Program-made: the position numbers and the translations under genes
Shown: positions 1 through 8,598 of the stretch, in pieces
Position numbering within the stretch: the first letter of the stretch is position 1
How the letters are laid out: every line of letters begins with the position of its first letter
Notes under the pieces: model-generated
The model's database searches: none
The model's input: only the letters and a program-made list of their open reading frames with translations
Told to the model about the DNA's origin: nothing
NCBI RefSeq assembly: GCF_036322585.1
Contig: NZ_AP024600.1
Coordinates: 310,001-374,000, forward strand
DNA from: Luteolibacter sp. LG18
GTDB taxonomy: Bacteria; Verrucomicrobiota; Verrucomicrobiia; Verrucomicrobiales; Akkermansiaceae
Length of the DNA: 64,000 nt
Reading direction: 5' to 3'

Positions 1-1226
1 TTCCGCTGGAACAGGCAGCGGTTGACCTCGCTTCCCGACGGCGTCAGCTCCACCGGATCGCCGCCGGTCAGGCGCAGGCCCGCGCCACCGCAGGCTTCGA
101 AACGGCAGTCGCTGATGTGGATGTCCTCTCCCTCGGCCACCAACCCGTCGCCCCCATTGCGGCGGAACGTCGTGTCCCGGATCGTGATGTCCGAACTGGC
201 CTCGACCTGCATCAGCCCGTCCCGAGCACCTTCCAGGACCATGCCTTGCAGCGTGAACCCGGTGGCAGATTTCACCCGCACCAGAGGCCCCGGTGTCCAC
301 AGGACCGAGGCGGAGGATTTCCACGCATCACCCGCTTCGGGCGGGAGCAACAGCAGCCGCCGCTTGGTGGTATCGATGCAATACTCGCCGGGCACACTGA
401 TCTCCGAGACCGCATTCACCACCCGGAAGCCGGGATGCAGCCACGCGTCCCCCAGCAGGCCGCTGACCTCGCCATTCGCCAAGGTGACGGTGCTGGTGAG
501 CCGGTTGACCTTGCTGATCCGGTTGAAGCTCCATTCCCAATCGTAGCCGAAAATGCCGTCCACCCACAGGTTCTTCTCCTTGCCCCAGGCGGTGAGGCGA
601 TCGGACCCAAAACGGAAGGTCCCGCCACGGCGGTAAAAATCGCGCGCGCCCTCGCCATCGCGGGTCGGACCGGCATCGACGATCGCCGCGGGCTTCACCG
701 TGCCGTTGTCCGGCCAAGCTGCCAATGGCATGGCGTTCCCGCCGATGAACAGCAGCGCCGGCGGCGTCTCACGCACCTCGGCGACATTGAAACCGCGGCG
801 ACTCAGCCGACCGGCATCCCCGCTGGCGATCTGGGAATAGGCCACCTGCACGACCTTCGCCTTCACCTCGGGCCGGAGCATCGCAGCCGTGGCCGCATCC
901 AGCTTCTTCCATGCGGCCTGGGGGATTGCCCGGAAACCGCTCAAAATCGCTCCCGGCTCCCCGCGGAGCGTGAGCCGTCCTTGCGCATCCGAGGCGAGGT
1001 TCGCCCCGATCTCCAGGGTCGAGGTTACCGGATAATTGCCCGCGTGCAGCACGATCTCGGCGTCGCCAGGCGCACGCTTCGCCGCCCGACTGAACGCCTC
1101 TCCCACGGTAGCGAGCGGGGCCGTGTCCGTGCCCGCGGCCTGGTTGTTGCCACCGGGTGCCACCACCCACGTCGCGGCCATGGCGGGAGCGACCAGCAGC
1201 AAACAAGCCGGAGCGAAGCGGATCAT
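1..1226 (-). CDS. Secreted right-handed beta-helix repeat protein (3' end missing)
   Basis: The reading frame starts at 1226 and runs off the left edge, giving 408 codons. Residues 1-17 (MIRFAPACLLLVAPAMA) form a signal peptide. After it comes an N-terminal strand typical of parallel beta-helix proteins (WVVAPGGNNQAAGTDTAPLA, then GDAEIVLHAGNYP). Short repeated coils follow in the second half, such as TGFTLQGMVLEGARDG, SSDITIRDTTFRRNGGDGL and EDIHISDCRFEACGGAGL, as in polysaccharide lyases and C5-epimerases. The start codon overlaps the stop of the flippase gene by four bases (ATGA), so it is the sixth gene of the exopolysaccharide operon. Its place there suggests action on, or binding to, the exported polymer, but substrate and catalytic residues cannot be read from this fragment. 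The family call is firm; the enzymatic role is inference. Confidence 0.8.
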   Translation of the reverse strand, partial: MIRFAPACLLLVAPAMAATWVVAPGGNNQAAGTDTAPLATVGEAFSRAAKRAPGDAEIVLHAGNYPVTSTLEIGANLASDAQGRLTLRGEPGAILSGFRAIPQAAWKKLDAATAAMLRPEVKAKVVQVAYSQIASGDAGRLSRRGFNVAEVRETPPALLFIGGNAMPLAAWPDNGTVKPAAIVDAGPTRDGEGARDFYRRGGTFRFGSDRLTAWGKEKNLWVDGIFGYDWEWSFNRISKVNRLTSTVTLANGEVSGLLGDAWLHPGFRVVNAVSEISVPGEYCIDTTKRRLLLLPPEAGDAWKSSASVLWTPGPLVRVKSATGFTLQGMVLEGARDGLMQVEASSDITIRDTTFRRNGGDGLVAEGEDIHISDCRFEACGGAGLRLTGGDPVELTPSGSEVNRCLFQR

Positions 1227-2611
1227 GCGGGACGAGGGGGAGAAGCGGGCACCGGTTCGGACCGGCGCAGCACGCGCGCGACCATGACCGGCAGAATCCG
1301 GCCTGTCATCAGAAACAACACCCCGCCCATCGCCAGCAGCATCGCGTTGAGGCCGCCAAAATGCAGTCCCAGCCACGCCGCCACGGCCACCACGGCGGAC
1401 TCCAGCAACTGGATCCGTGCCATCCGCCCGACTTGGCCGGTGCCGATCATCAACGTGTGGTTCAGGTGCCGCCAGATGTGCGCCAGGAAATAGAACGCGT
1501 AGCAAGCGAACACGCCGTGACCGATCCCCGCGAACTCCGGGCCCAGCCACCAGGGGAACACCCACGGCCCCAGGGCCACCAGCCCCGCCGCCGAGGCCAG
1601 CGCGAAGCCACCGCCAAAGCGATAGAGCCGACCCGCCGCGCGCCGCGCCCAGCCCACGTCCTCGCGGGCCAATGCCTCCGCCACCGCGGGCCACGTGGGC
1701 GTGCTGATCATCAGCACGAAGCCCGCCTGCATGATCGTGAGGCTGATGAAAACGCCGTAGAGCGCCACCGCCGCCGGTCCGCCATCATGGCCCACCATCC
1801 AGCCCACCACGTTGTATTCGACCACGCCGGTGATCAGGCAGCAGGTGGAAAACGCGAGGCCGTCCCCCATCAACAACCGCGCCATTCCCGGCCGGAACCA
1901 CTTCCACGAGGGCATCACCTCCGGATGCTTCCGCCACAACAGCCCGGTGTTTACCAGCTTCGCGAGCGCGAGTGAACCATGGATCGCCAACACCAGAAAC
2001 CAGACCTGTGGCATGAACCGGACGCCAATCCCCACCGCCAGCGCGGCGAGCACATTGCCCGCTGCCCCACAGGCATTGGTGGTCGCAATCTCCAGATAAC
2101 CCTCACGGATGCGCTCCGTGAGATTCAACAGGAACACCAACAGGAACAACCCGAGCCCGGCCCACAAGGCCGGCCGCAACACGCCCTCTTGCCCCGCGAA
2201 TGCCTCCCCATACAAATTCGCCACCGGCATGAACGACAGCACCGCGGACGCCACTAGGCCGACCACCAGCGCCACCGCCACCATCACGAAAAACGCGGTC
2301 GAGGCCAGCGCGCGTGCCTGATCCCGGTCCGCGGACGCCGAGGCCTTCGCCAGTCCGTGCGCGAGTGCCGGCCCGACCCCGACCTCGAACAACGACACCG
2401 TGGTCAACGTCAGCGTGACACTGGTGTAGATCCCGAACTCCGCGCGCCCCAGCACGCGGACCGCGATCGGGATCGCCAGCAACTGCAATCCCGCCGTGCC
2501 CGCCTTCGACAGCAACGACGTCGCGACCGCGAGACGGATCGAGCGGTCGCGGCGACGGACATGGCTGGCGTCGGGGGAGATCTCCATCGGCGGGTTTCCG
2601 GCGGACTGCAT
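1223..2611 (-). CDS. Wzx-like polysaccharide flippase (MATE/PST superfamily)
   Basis: This 462-residue polytopic membrane protein has about twelve hydrophobic segments, starting with SLLSKAGTAGLQLLAIPIAV near residue 33. The N-terminal pattern (a helix, then VRVLGRAEFGIYTSVTLTLT) is typical of the polysaccharide transporter family that flips undecaprenyl-linked repeat units across the inner membrane. It lies 45 bp after the initiating sugar transferase and overlaps the beta-helix gene by four bases, so it is part of the same operon. The gene set (transferase, flippase, chain-length protein, export protein) is that of a Wzx/Wzy-dependent pathway, but no Wzy polymerase or further glycosyltransferases are in this window. 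An alternative ATG lies eight codons downstream. Confidence 0.88.
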   Translation of the reverse strand: MQSAGNPPMEISPDASHVRRRDRSIRLAVATSLLSKAGTAGLQLLAIPIAVRVLGRAEFGIYTSVTLTLTTVSLFEVGVGPALAHGLAKASASADRDQARALASTAFFVMVAVALVVGLVASAVLSFMPVANLYGEAFAGQEGVLRPALWAGLGLFLLVFLLNLTERIREGYLEIATTNACGAAGNVLAALAVGIGVRFMPQVWFLVLAIHGSLALAKLVNTGLLWRKHPEVMPSWKWFRPGMARLLMGDGLAFSTCCLITGVVEYNVVGWMVGHDGGPAAVALYGVFISLTIMQAGFVLMISTPTWPAVAEALAREDVGWARRAAGRLYRFGGGFALASAAGLVALGPWVFPWWLGPEFAGIGHGVFACYAFYFLAHIWRHLNHTLMIGTGQVGRMARIQLLESAVVAVAAWLGLHFGGLNAMLLAMGGVLFLMTGRILPVMVARVLRRSEPVPASPPRPA

Positions 2612-2656
2612 GGTCTTACAGGATTCAGGCAGGTCCGGAAACCCCCGTTTTCACGG

Positions 2657-4180
2657 TCAGCAAGCCCCTTTCCGATTCACGAAAGTCCGGATCAGGATCT
2701 GGAAATCGAGGAGGAAGTTCCAGTTCTCGATGTAGTCGAGGTCGAACTTGATGCGCTCGCGCAGGCAGGTGTCGCCGCGCAGGCCATTGACCTGCGCCCA
2801 ACCGGTGACCCCCGGCTTGATGTTGTGGCGGACATTGTAGTGCGGGATCTCTTCCTTGAAGCCCTCGATCAGCTCCGGGCGCTCGGGACGCGGGCCGACG
2901 AGACTCATGTCGCCCCGCAGCACGTTCCAGAACTGCGGCAGCTCGTCGATGTTCCACTCGCGCATGAACTTGCCCACGCGCAGGCGGCGAGGGTCGTCCT
3001 TCACGGTCCAGCCGGGAGCCCCGGAGGCCTCGGCGTCGAGCTTCATGCTGCGGATCTTCAGGATCTCGAATGGCTTGCCATTCAGACCGATGCGACGCTG
3101 GCGGTAGATCACCGGCCCGCGGGACTCGAGGCGCACCATCAGACAGAAGAACGCGACGATCGGCGCGGACATCAGCAAGCCGACCATCGCCCCGAAGATG
3201 TCGACGGTCCGCTTCAGCGCGTTGTTGAACGCGTGGTGCAGCGGCAGCTTGCCCACCCCGAGCACCGGCATGCCGTGGAAACTCTCGAGCTGGAGCCCGG
3301 AGACGAGGATCTGGAAGCAGTTCGGCACCAGCTTGAAGTCGACGAACTCCTTGCCGCAGCACTCGGCCAGAGAGACCATCTGGCCGCGGTCGAGCACCCC
3401 GTCGACCGCCATCACCAGATCCGCACCGGATTCGCGCAGCACCGGCCGCAGGTCGTGGTAGCCGCCGAGCACGGGAACATCCTCGGGCGGCTGCACTTCG
3501 AGACCACCCCCCGGAGGTGCGATCACTCCGACCACCGCCATGCGCTGGGCACGGCCTTCCGTGAGGCGGGCCACCGCACGCGCACACTCCTCGTTCCAGC
3601 CGACGAAGACCGCCTTCTGGCGCAGCGCGTCCGCGAACGACTCGCGGCGCAGCACGCAGTAGAGGAACCAACGCCAGCCCATGAGCAGGCCCATGGCGAT
3701 CACGCAGCCGATGCCGCAATAGATGCGGCTGATCGCGGGATCGATCTTGAACACCAGAGCCAGCGCGAGGAACCCGATGAACCAAATCACGCAGGACTTC
3801 ACGATCACGCTGAACGTGCGGCGGATCGCGAGGTAATTGCGCGGATCATGCAGGCGGAAGTTCGCGAGCAGGAACATCATCAGCGCGCTGCCGAACACGA
3901 CGTGTCCGAGGTAGGCGCGAAGGTCCATGCCACCGGGGTGATCGACACCGATGTGCTTGAGACCGGTTTCAAACCGGACGAGGTACGCTGCCACCAGGGC
4001 CAGAATCACGACACCCGCGTCACCCAGGAAGCTGATGGCAACCAGCTTCTGGTGGGCGACCCAAGGTCTCTGGCGATGTCGGAGGGTGTAACTGCCGTTG
4101 GTTTGTGTGGCTATCCTAGTTTCCGGGGCAACAGCCAGGGGGGGCTGCACCACGGGAATCGCAGGGGGGATGCGGTTCAT
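2657..4180 (-). CDS. Polyprenyl glycosylphosphotransferase (initiating exopolysaccharide sugar transferase)
   Basis: The enzyme transfers a sugar-1-phosphate from a nucleotide sugar to undecaprenyl phosphate, the first step of repeat-unit assembly. About five N-terminal membrane segments are followed by a CoA-binding-like Rossmann region (KAVFVGWNEECARAVARL) and the C-terminal bacterial sugar transferase domain. Its signature blocks are all visible: VIYRQRRIGLNGKPFEILKIR, then DELPQFWNVLRGDMSLVGPR, then NIKPGVTGWAQVNGLRGDT. I chose the ATG at 4180. A GTG at 4270, directly after the upstream stop, would add 30 Pro/Ser-rich residues that look non-homologous and span a run of C tracts. The specific sugar (glucose, galactose or other) cannot be told from sequence. 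Confidence 0.9.
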   Translation of the reverse strand: MNRIPPAIPVVQPPLAVAPETRIATQTNGSYTLRHRQRPWVAHQKLVAISFLGDAGVVILALVAAYLVRFETGLKHIGVDHPGGMDLRAYLGHVVFGSALMMFLLANFRLHDPRNYLAIRRTFSVIVKSCVIWFIGFLALALVFKIDPAISRIYCGIGCVIAMGLLMGWRWFLYCVLRRESFADALRQKAVFVGWNEECARAVARLTEGRAQRMAVVGVIAPPGGGLEVQPPEDVPVLGGYHDLRPVLRESGADLVMAVDGVLDRGQMVSLAECCGKEFVDFKLVPNCFQILVSGLQLESFHGMPVLGVGKLPLHHAFNNALKRTVDIFGAMVGLLMSAPIVAFFCLMVRLESRGPVIYRQRRIGLNGKPFEILKIRSMKLDAEASGAPGWTVKDDPRRLRVGKFMREWNIDELPQFWNVLRGDMSLVGPRPERPELIEGFKEEIPHYNVRHNIKPGVTGWAQVNGLRGDTCLRERIKFDLDYIENWNFLLDFQILIRTFVNRKGAC

Positions 4181-4270
4181 GGTTTGGGGGGATGGGGGGA
4201 TGACGCAGGGACGCCCGCTCCCCGGCTGGGGGGAGGAGGAACAGGCGATCCGGAGATGGGTAAACGGCAC

Positions 4271-6502
4271 TCATGAGGGCGAGGGCACGAAAAGGGATTC
4301 AGGGCCGCCATCGACCCGGCGGGTCTTGGCAACCGGCGGCACGGCGGCCACTTGGGGAGCGGGGAGCGAGGCACGGACCACCGGCACGGCCGGGCCCACG
4401 TCGCCAGCGATCTTCGCACGCGCGGACAGCTCGTTCCACACGAAACCGACCAAGCTGCCACCGGAGGTGCGGATCAGATCGGCGGCGCGGCGCAGATCGC
4501 GGCGGTCGCTGGCCTTTTCCCGCACCACCAGGCACACGCGGTCCGCGTAGCGGCTGATGGCGAGCGCATCGCTGGTGCCGAGCACCGGCGGGGTGTCGAT
4601 CACCACGCAATCGAACCACCGGTAGGCATCCTCCAGCAGCGCCGGGAAACGGGTGCCGGAGAGCAGTTCCGACGCGTTCGCCTGCATGGTCCCTGAGGAA
4701 AGCAGATACAAGTTCGGCAAGGTCGTGGGATGGCAGGCCTTCGCGGGCTCCGCCGCCCCGGCGAGGTAATCGGCGAGCCCGACCTGCCCCTCCGACGTGC
4801 GGAGATGTTCGCGGCTGAGACCGGGACGACGCATGTCCGCGTCCAGCAGCAAGGTCCGCAGGCCCTGCATCGCCAGCGAGGCCGCGTAGTTCATCGCGCA
4901 GAACGACCGGCCTTCACCCGGCTTCGCGCTGGTGAACAGCACCGTGGTCGTGCCGGTGTGACCGGGCGCGGGAGACAGCGCGGCCCGCAACCGCCGGAAC
5001 GACTCCGACGTCTCCGAACCCGGCTGGGAAATGAGCACCGGATCGGCGTCCCCACCCTCACGCAGGGCCGCCACCTTGCTCAGCAGCGGAGCCCCTGTGA
5101 CACGCGCCGCGGCGGCGGCATCGCGGACCTTGCCATCCGTCAGCTCGAGGCCGACGGCCAGGAGCAGCCCGAAAAACATTCCACCGACCCCGGCCAGCGC
5201 CATCATCACGGTCTTGCGCGGCTTGATCGGCTTTTCCGGCACCATCGGCGTGTCCTCCCAACGCAACACCGGCCCCGGCACGGCGGCGGCGAGCGCGGTT
5301 TCACGCAGGCGGCTGGCCACCGCCTCGTGGGTGGTGCGGTCGGCGAGCGCCTCGCGTTCCAACGCCTCGAACTTCGCGCGCAAGCCTTCCGCCGCCACGG
5401 TGGACGAGCGCGCGGTGGCCACCTCGCGGTTCAGCTTCGCCTCGTTGTCGGACACGATCTGGTAGTTCTTCGCCACCGCCTCGCCAGCCGAGCGCGCGGC
5501 CTCGGCGAGGTTTCCGCGGAGGGTCTTCAGCTCGTTGGATGCCTCGATGTACGTGGGATGCTTGTAGAGGTAGCGTTCCTTCACTTTGGCGAATTCCACC
5601 TGCTTGTCTTGCACGGCGCGTACCAACGACAGCACGCCCGCGGAACGCTCGCTGTTCGGCAGCGCGGCGATCGCCTCGGGATGGTCGGGGTCGAACTTGC
5701 GGAACGCGTCCGCCTCGGCCTCCAGGCGCAGGCGCTCGGCCTTCACCTTGGTCAGTTCGCTTTCGATCCGGCCGAGGTCGTCGGAATTCGGGCCGTTGCG
5801 ACCGCCCACACCGGGAATCGGATGCGCGTCGCGGAAATCCTGGAGCGCCTTTTCGGACTTCACCATCCGCTCGCGCAGGCCTTCCTCCTCATGGGAAATG
5901 CCACCCGCCACCTGGCGCGTCAGGTCGCCCTGCCGCTCGGCGTTCCATTTCTCGTATTCGGAAACCAGCACGCCGACGAGCCGCTGGGCGCGCTCCGGAT
6001 CCGTGTCTTCCACGGCGATGTCAATGAGGCGCGTGCCACGGCGCAGCTCGACCTTCACGCGCTTCGAAAACGCCGCCAGCAGCTCCTGCCGGGTAGTCGT
6101 GCCGTAAGTGAAATCCGGTTGGTCGGCGAGCTTGCCGGAATCGATCACCCGCATCAGCAGCGTGGAAGCGACCAGCCCCTGCTCGACCGAGCGCATTTGT
6201 TCGAGATCGCGCGTTTCCTCCGGCGCCACCGCACCGGTCTCCACCACCCGCGGCGCGCGGGCGCTGACATACACCGAGCCGGTCGCCTGGTAGACCTTCC
6301 GCGCGTGCTTCAAGTACCACCACATCCCGCCGAGGCACACCGCCGCCACCAGCGCGATGATCCACGAGCGGCGCAACAGCATGCCGATCACCCGCATCGG
6401 CTCGACCCGCGGCAGGTAGGCCGTCGCGGCGACACCGCGCTGGGTCGACAACGGCTGGTTGGCCGGGCCCAGGGAGTAATCGGGAGTGCGGTTCGGGTGC
6501 AT
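4271..6502 (-). CDS. Wzz/Wzc-type polysaccharide co-polymerase with BY-kinase-like domain, degenerate P-loop
   Basis: The 743-residue protein has the Wzc arrangement: an N-terminal membrane helix (SWIIALVAAVCLGGMWWYL), a long coiled-coil periplasmic Wzz region, a second helix (KTVMMALAGVGGMFFGLLLA), and a cytoplasmic tyrosine-autokinase-like ATPase domain. Walker A' (LLLDADMRRP) and Walker B (CVVIDTPPVLG) are intact. The Walker A loop reads TSAKPGEGRSF, with arginine (R532) where BY-kinases have the invariant lysine. The C-terminal tail is Ala/Pro/Val-rich and has no tyrosine cluster. It may therefore control chain length without classical autophosphorylation. Start: the ATG at 6502 follows the export gene by 10 bp; an ATG at 6550 would overlap that gene. 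Confidence 0.88.
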   Translation of the reverse strand: MHPNRTPDYSLGPANQPLSTQRGVAATAYLPRVEPMRVIGMLLRRSWIIALVAAVCLGGMWWYLKHARKVYQATGSVYVSARAPRVVETGAVAPEETRDLEQMRSVEQGLVASTLLMRVIDSGKLADQPDFTYGTTTRQELLAAFSKRVKVELRRGTRLIDIAVEDTDPERAQRLVGVLVSEYEKWNAERQGDLTRQVAGGISHEEEGLRERMVKSEKALQDFRDAHPIPGVGGRNGPNSDDLGRIESELTKVKAERLRLEAEADAFRKFDPDHPEAIAALPNSERSAGVLSLVRAVQDKQVEFAKVKERYLYKHPTYIEASNELKTLRGNLAEAARSAGEAVAKNYQIVSDNEAKLNREVATARSSTVAAEGLRAKFEALEREALADRTTHEAVASRLRETALAAAVPGPVLRWEDTPMVPEKPIKPRKTVMMALAGVGGMFFGLLLAVGLELTDGKVRDAAAAARVTGAPLLSKVAALREGGDADPVLISQPGSETSESFRRLRAALSPAPGHTGTTTVLFTSAKPGEGRSFCAMNYAASLAMQGLRTLLLDADMRRPGLSREHLRTSEGQVGLADYLAGAAEPAKACHPTTLPNLYLLSSGTMQANASELLSGTRFPALLEDAYRWFDCVVIDTPPVLGTSDALAISRYADRVCLVVREKASDRRDLRRAADLIRTSGGSLVGFVWNELSARAKIAGDVGPAVPVVRASLPAPQVAAVPPVAKTRRVDGGPESLFVPSPS

Positions 6503-6512
6503 GGGAAAGGGG

Positions 6513-7079
6513 TTAGAACAGGCTCTCGGGAATGTTGACCACGTCGCCATCTCGCAGCGGGATGTCCTTCGCCTTGCCGGTGGTGATCTCCTTGAGATCC
6601 ACCTGCTGGACCTCGCCGCCGCGTTTCAGCGTCAGCTTGCGGGCATTGCCGATGCGGGTGACGCCACCGGCCATGCCGATGGCCTCCACCAGCGTGAGCT
6701 GACGGTTGGCGGGGAGCTCGAAGACACCGGGGTTCTGCGCCTGACCGAGCACGGTGATGGTCCGGCGCACGCGGGCACCAATGGACACCGACACCTGCGG
6801 ACGCACCAGGTAGCCGTCCTTCAGCTTTTGCTCGATCGCCTTGCCCGCCTGGTCGGTGGTGAGGCCTTGCAGCCGCACCGCACCGATCAGCGGCATCGTG
6901 ATCGTGCCGTCCGCCGAGAGCTGGCCGCGGGTCGCGAGCTCATCCTCGCGGAACACCGTGATCTCCACCGTGTCCAGCCGACCGATCACGCCGGATGCCT
7001 TGCCGGCGTTCTCCTCCGCCGCCCGCACCACAAAGGGCAGACAAGCGAGCAGGGCGAGCAGGATGCGGAATGGATTCAT
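6513..7079 (-). CDS. Wza-like polysaccharide export protein (Poly_export + SLBB)
   Basis: This is a 188-residue secreted protein with signal peptide MNPFRILLALLACLPFVVRA. The polysaccharide export domain follows (LDTVEITVFREDELATRGQL, then GTITMPLIGAVRLQGLT), and then one SLBB domain (ITVLGQAQNPGVFELPAN). It is shorter than E. coli Wza (379 residues) and lacks its C-terminal outer-membrane helix. Short forms of this kind usually work with a separate outer-membrane barrel, and such a gene lies immediately upstream. The chosen ATG lies 11 bp after the stop of the barrel gene; longer upstream open sequence in this frame has no homologous look. No lipoprotein cysteine is seen at the signal peptide end. 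Confidence 0.9.
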   Translation of the reverse strand: MNPFRILLALLACLPFVVRAAEENAGKASGVIGRLDTVEITVFREDELATRGQLSADGTITMPLIGAVRLQGLTTDQAGKAIEQKLKDGYLVRPQVSVSIGARVRRTITVLGQAQNPGVFELPANRQLTLVEAIGMAGGVTRIGNARKLTLKRGGEVQQVDLKEITTGKAKDIPLRDGDVVNIPESLF

Positions 7080-7090
7080 CGGGTGCCGTG

Positions 7091-8335
7091 TTAGAATTTG
7101 TAGCCGACCTGGATGCCGACGCTGTGGTTGTCGTAGCCGAACCCGGCCTGGCTGGATTCGTCGCGTTCGAAGCGGTAGAACCCTTCCACCTCCATGTTCT
7201 CGTTCACCTGGAAACGGACGCTCGGGCGGATGAACACGATGTCGTCGCGGCGGTTCGCCGTGCCGGTCCCGGAGACGCGTTTGTAATCCGCCTTCTCCAG
7301 ACCGCCTTCCAGCCGCGCCGACCATTTCTCGCCCAGCCGCTGGCTCACGCCCAGCGAGGCACCGGTGAGGTCGTAGTTCTGCCCCGGCAGGTACGCCGAG
7401 GCCTCGGTGCGACGGTAACCGCCGACGAAAATCTCGGTGCCCTCGCGCGGCTTCCACGCGACCTTCGCCTCGATCACCGGCGAGGTGGACGAACCGGCAT
7501 CGAACTCGCGGTGCTCGGCACCTGCCTCCACGTTGAAGGAAATCTTTTCCCGCGGCTGCCATTCGAGCTGGACCGTGCCGCGCTGGACCTTCTGGTCGCC
7601 CGCTCCATCCACCTCGAAGGTGCCCGCGCGGTAGGCGATGCCGATCCGGGTTTTGGGCGAGTAGAGGTAACGCAGCGCCGCCTCCCCGTAGGCACTCCGG
7701 GAATCGAACAACTGGCGGTCCCGGTAGTCGTTCGAGGACTGGCCCGCGGCCAGTTCGAAGGAAAGCTTCTCACGCGGCGTCCACGCCAGCCTCACCGCCT
7801 GCTCCAGCACCAGCCGGTCGGTCTGGCGACCGGCGTCCGCCGTGGCATCGCCGAGCTGGCGAACACGACCACCGTAGGCGACCGCCACTTTGCTGCCGCG
7901 CCAGCCCAGATCCCAGGACGCGTCCTGATCGATCCGGTTGGAATCGCCGTGGTCGCTGTAGATCACGCCCACCGGCCGGTAAGCCACGCGGATGTAACCG
8001 CCATCCTTGCCGTTGGGATCTCCATAGACGTAAGCCACGCTCGGAGCGAGCCGCACCACGAAGTCCTTCTCCGCCGAGGACGCGGACAGGTAGATGTTGT
8101 CGTCGTAGGCACCGGAAACCGTCACCGCCGCCTCGAAACCCTCCCTCCGCACCTTTCCGGCCTCCGCATCCTGGCGAAAACCCAGCCCCGGCTGCACCCG
8201 CACGTCGAAGCGATCGGAAACGCGGTCTTCAATACCGCCTCCGGCTTCTTCCCCTGATAATGGCAGCACCACGCTTGCCGTCAAAAGGGCAACCGCAACG
8301 CAAACCACCTGGGGGGGGTGTGGTTTTCGGGACAT
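7091..8335 (-). CDS. Outer-membrane beta-barrel protein of exopolysaccharide operon (BBP2-like)
   Basis: This 414-residue protein begins with a signal peptide (VCVAVALLTASVVLPLSG). It continues with alternating amphipathic strands of the beta-barrel porin 2 type, for example GYIRVAYRPVGVIYSDHGD and GTVQLEWQPREKISFNVEAG. It ends in a classical outer-membrane sorting motif, VGIQVGYKF with terminal Phe. Families like this sit in exopolysaccharide clusters next to short Wza proteins and probably form the outer-membrane exit pore; that role is inferred from context. It is the first gene of the six-gene minus-strand operon. A run of eight cytosines lies at codons 6-8 (positions 8311-8318), directly after the start, a place where slipped-strand frameshifting would switch the gene off. 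Confidence 0.82.
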   Translation of the reverse strand: MSRKPHPPQVVCVAVALLTASVVLPLSGEEAGGGIEDRVSDRFDVRVQPGLGFRQDAEAGKVRREGFEAAVTVSGAYDDNIYLSASSAEKDFVVRLAPSVAYVYGDPNGKDGGYIRVAYRPVGVIYSDHGDSNRIDQDASWDLGWRGSKVAVAYGGRVRQLGDATADAGRQTDRLVLEQAVRLAWTPREKLSFELAAGQSSNDYRDRQLFDSRSAYGEAALRYLYSPKTRIGIAYRAGTFEVDGAGDQKVQRGTVQLEWQPREKISFNVEAGAEHREFDAGSSTSPVIEAKVAWKPREGTEIFVGGYRRTEASAYLPGQNYDLTGASLGVSQRLGEKWSARLEGGLEKADYKRVSGTGTANRRDDIVFIRPSVRFQVNENMEVEGFYRFERDESSQAGFGYDNHSVGIQVGYKF

Positions 8336-8598
8336 GTCAGGGGGAGAACGTTCGGAGGATAAAAAATGCGAACTCCTCTCACAAGAATTTTCGAGTTTCC
8401 CAACCCTACGAGTTCACGTAATATCGAAGCTGAATCGTTGGTGTTTCAATACTTTCCAGCTTCCAACAGCTTCTAGCCGCGGGAAAAGCTTCGTAAATCC
8501 CCTCATCTAACGAATGCGCCAAAATTGATATTTAATATAACTTAAATATCCGCAAATTTTCTTCCGCGGTTCCTTTCACCCTCCTCCCCCCAAGGATC
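8336..8598. promoter_or_regulatory. AT-rich divergent promoter region between exopolysaccharide operon and megasynthase cluster
   Basis: This gene-free stretch of 263 bp is clearly richer in A+T than its flanks and must hold the promoters for both divergent units. At 8527-8550 there is a perfect palindrome, GATATTTA, eight bases, TAAATATC, about 50 bp before the megasynthase start, shaped like a repressor or activator site. At 8488-8500 lies GCTTCGTAAATCC, which recurs exactly at 37210-37222. No convincing -35/-10 pair can be assigned by eye. Confidence 0.55.
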
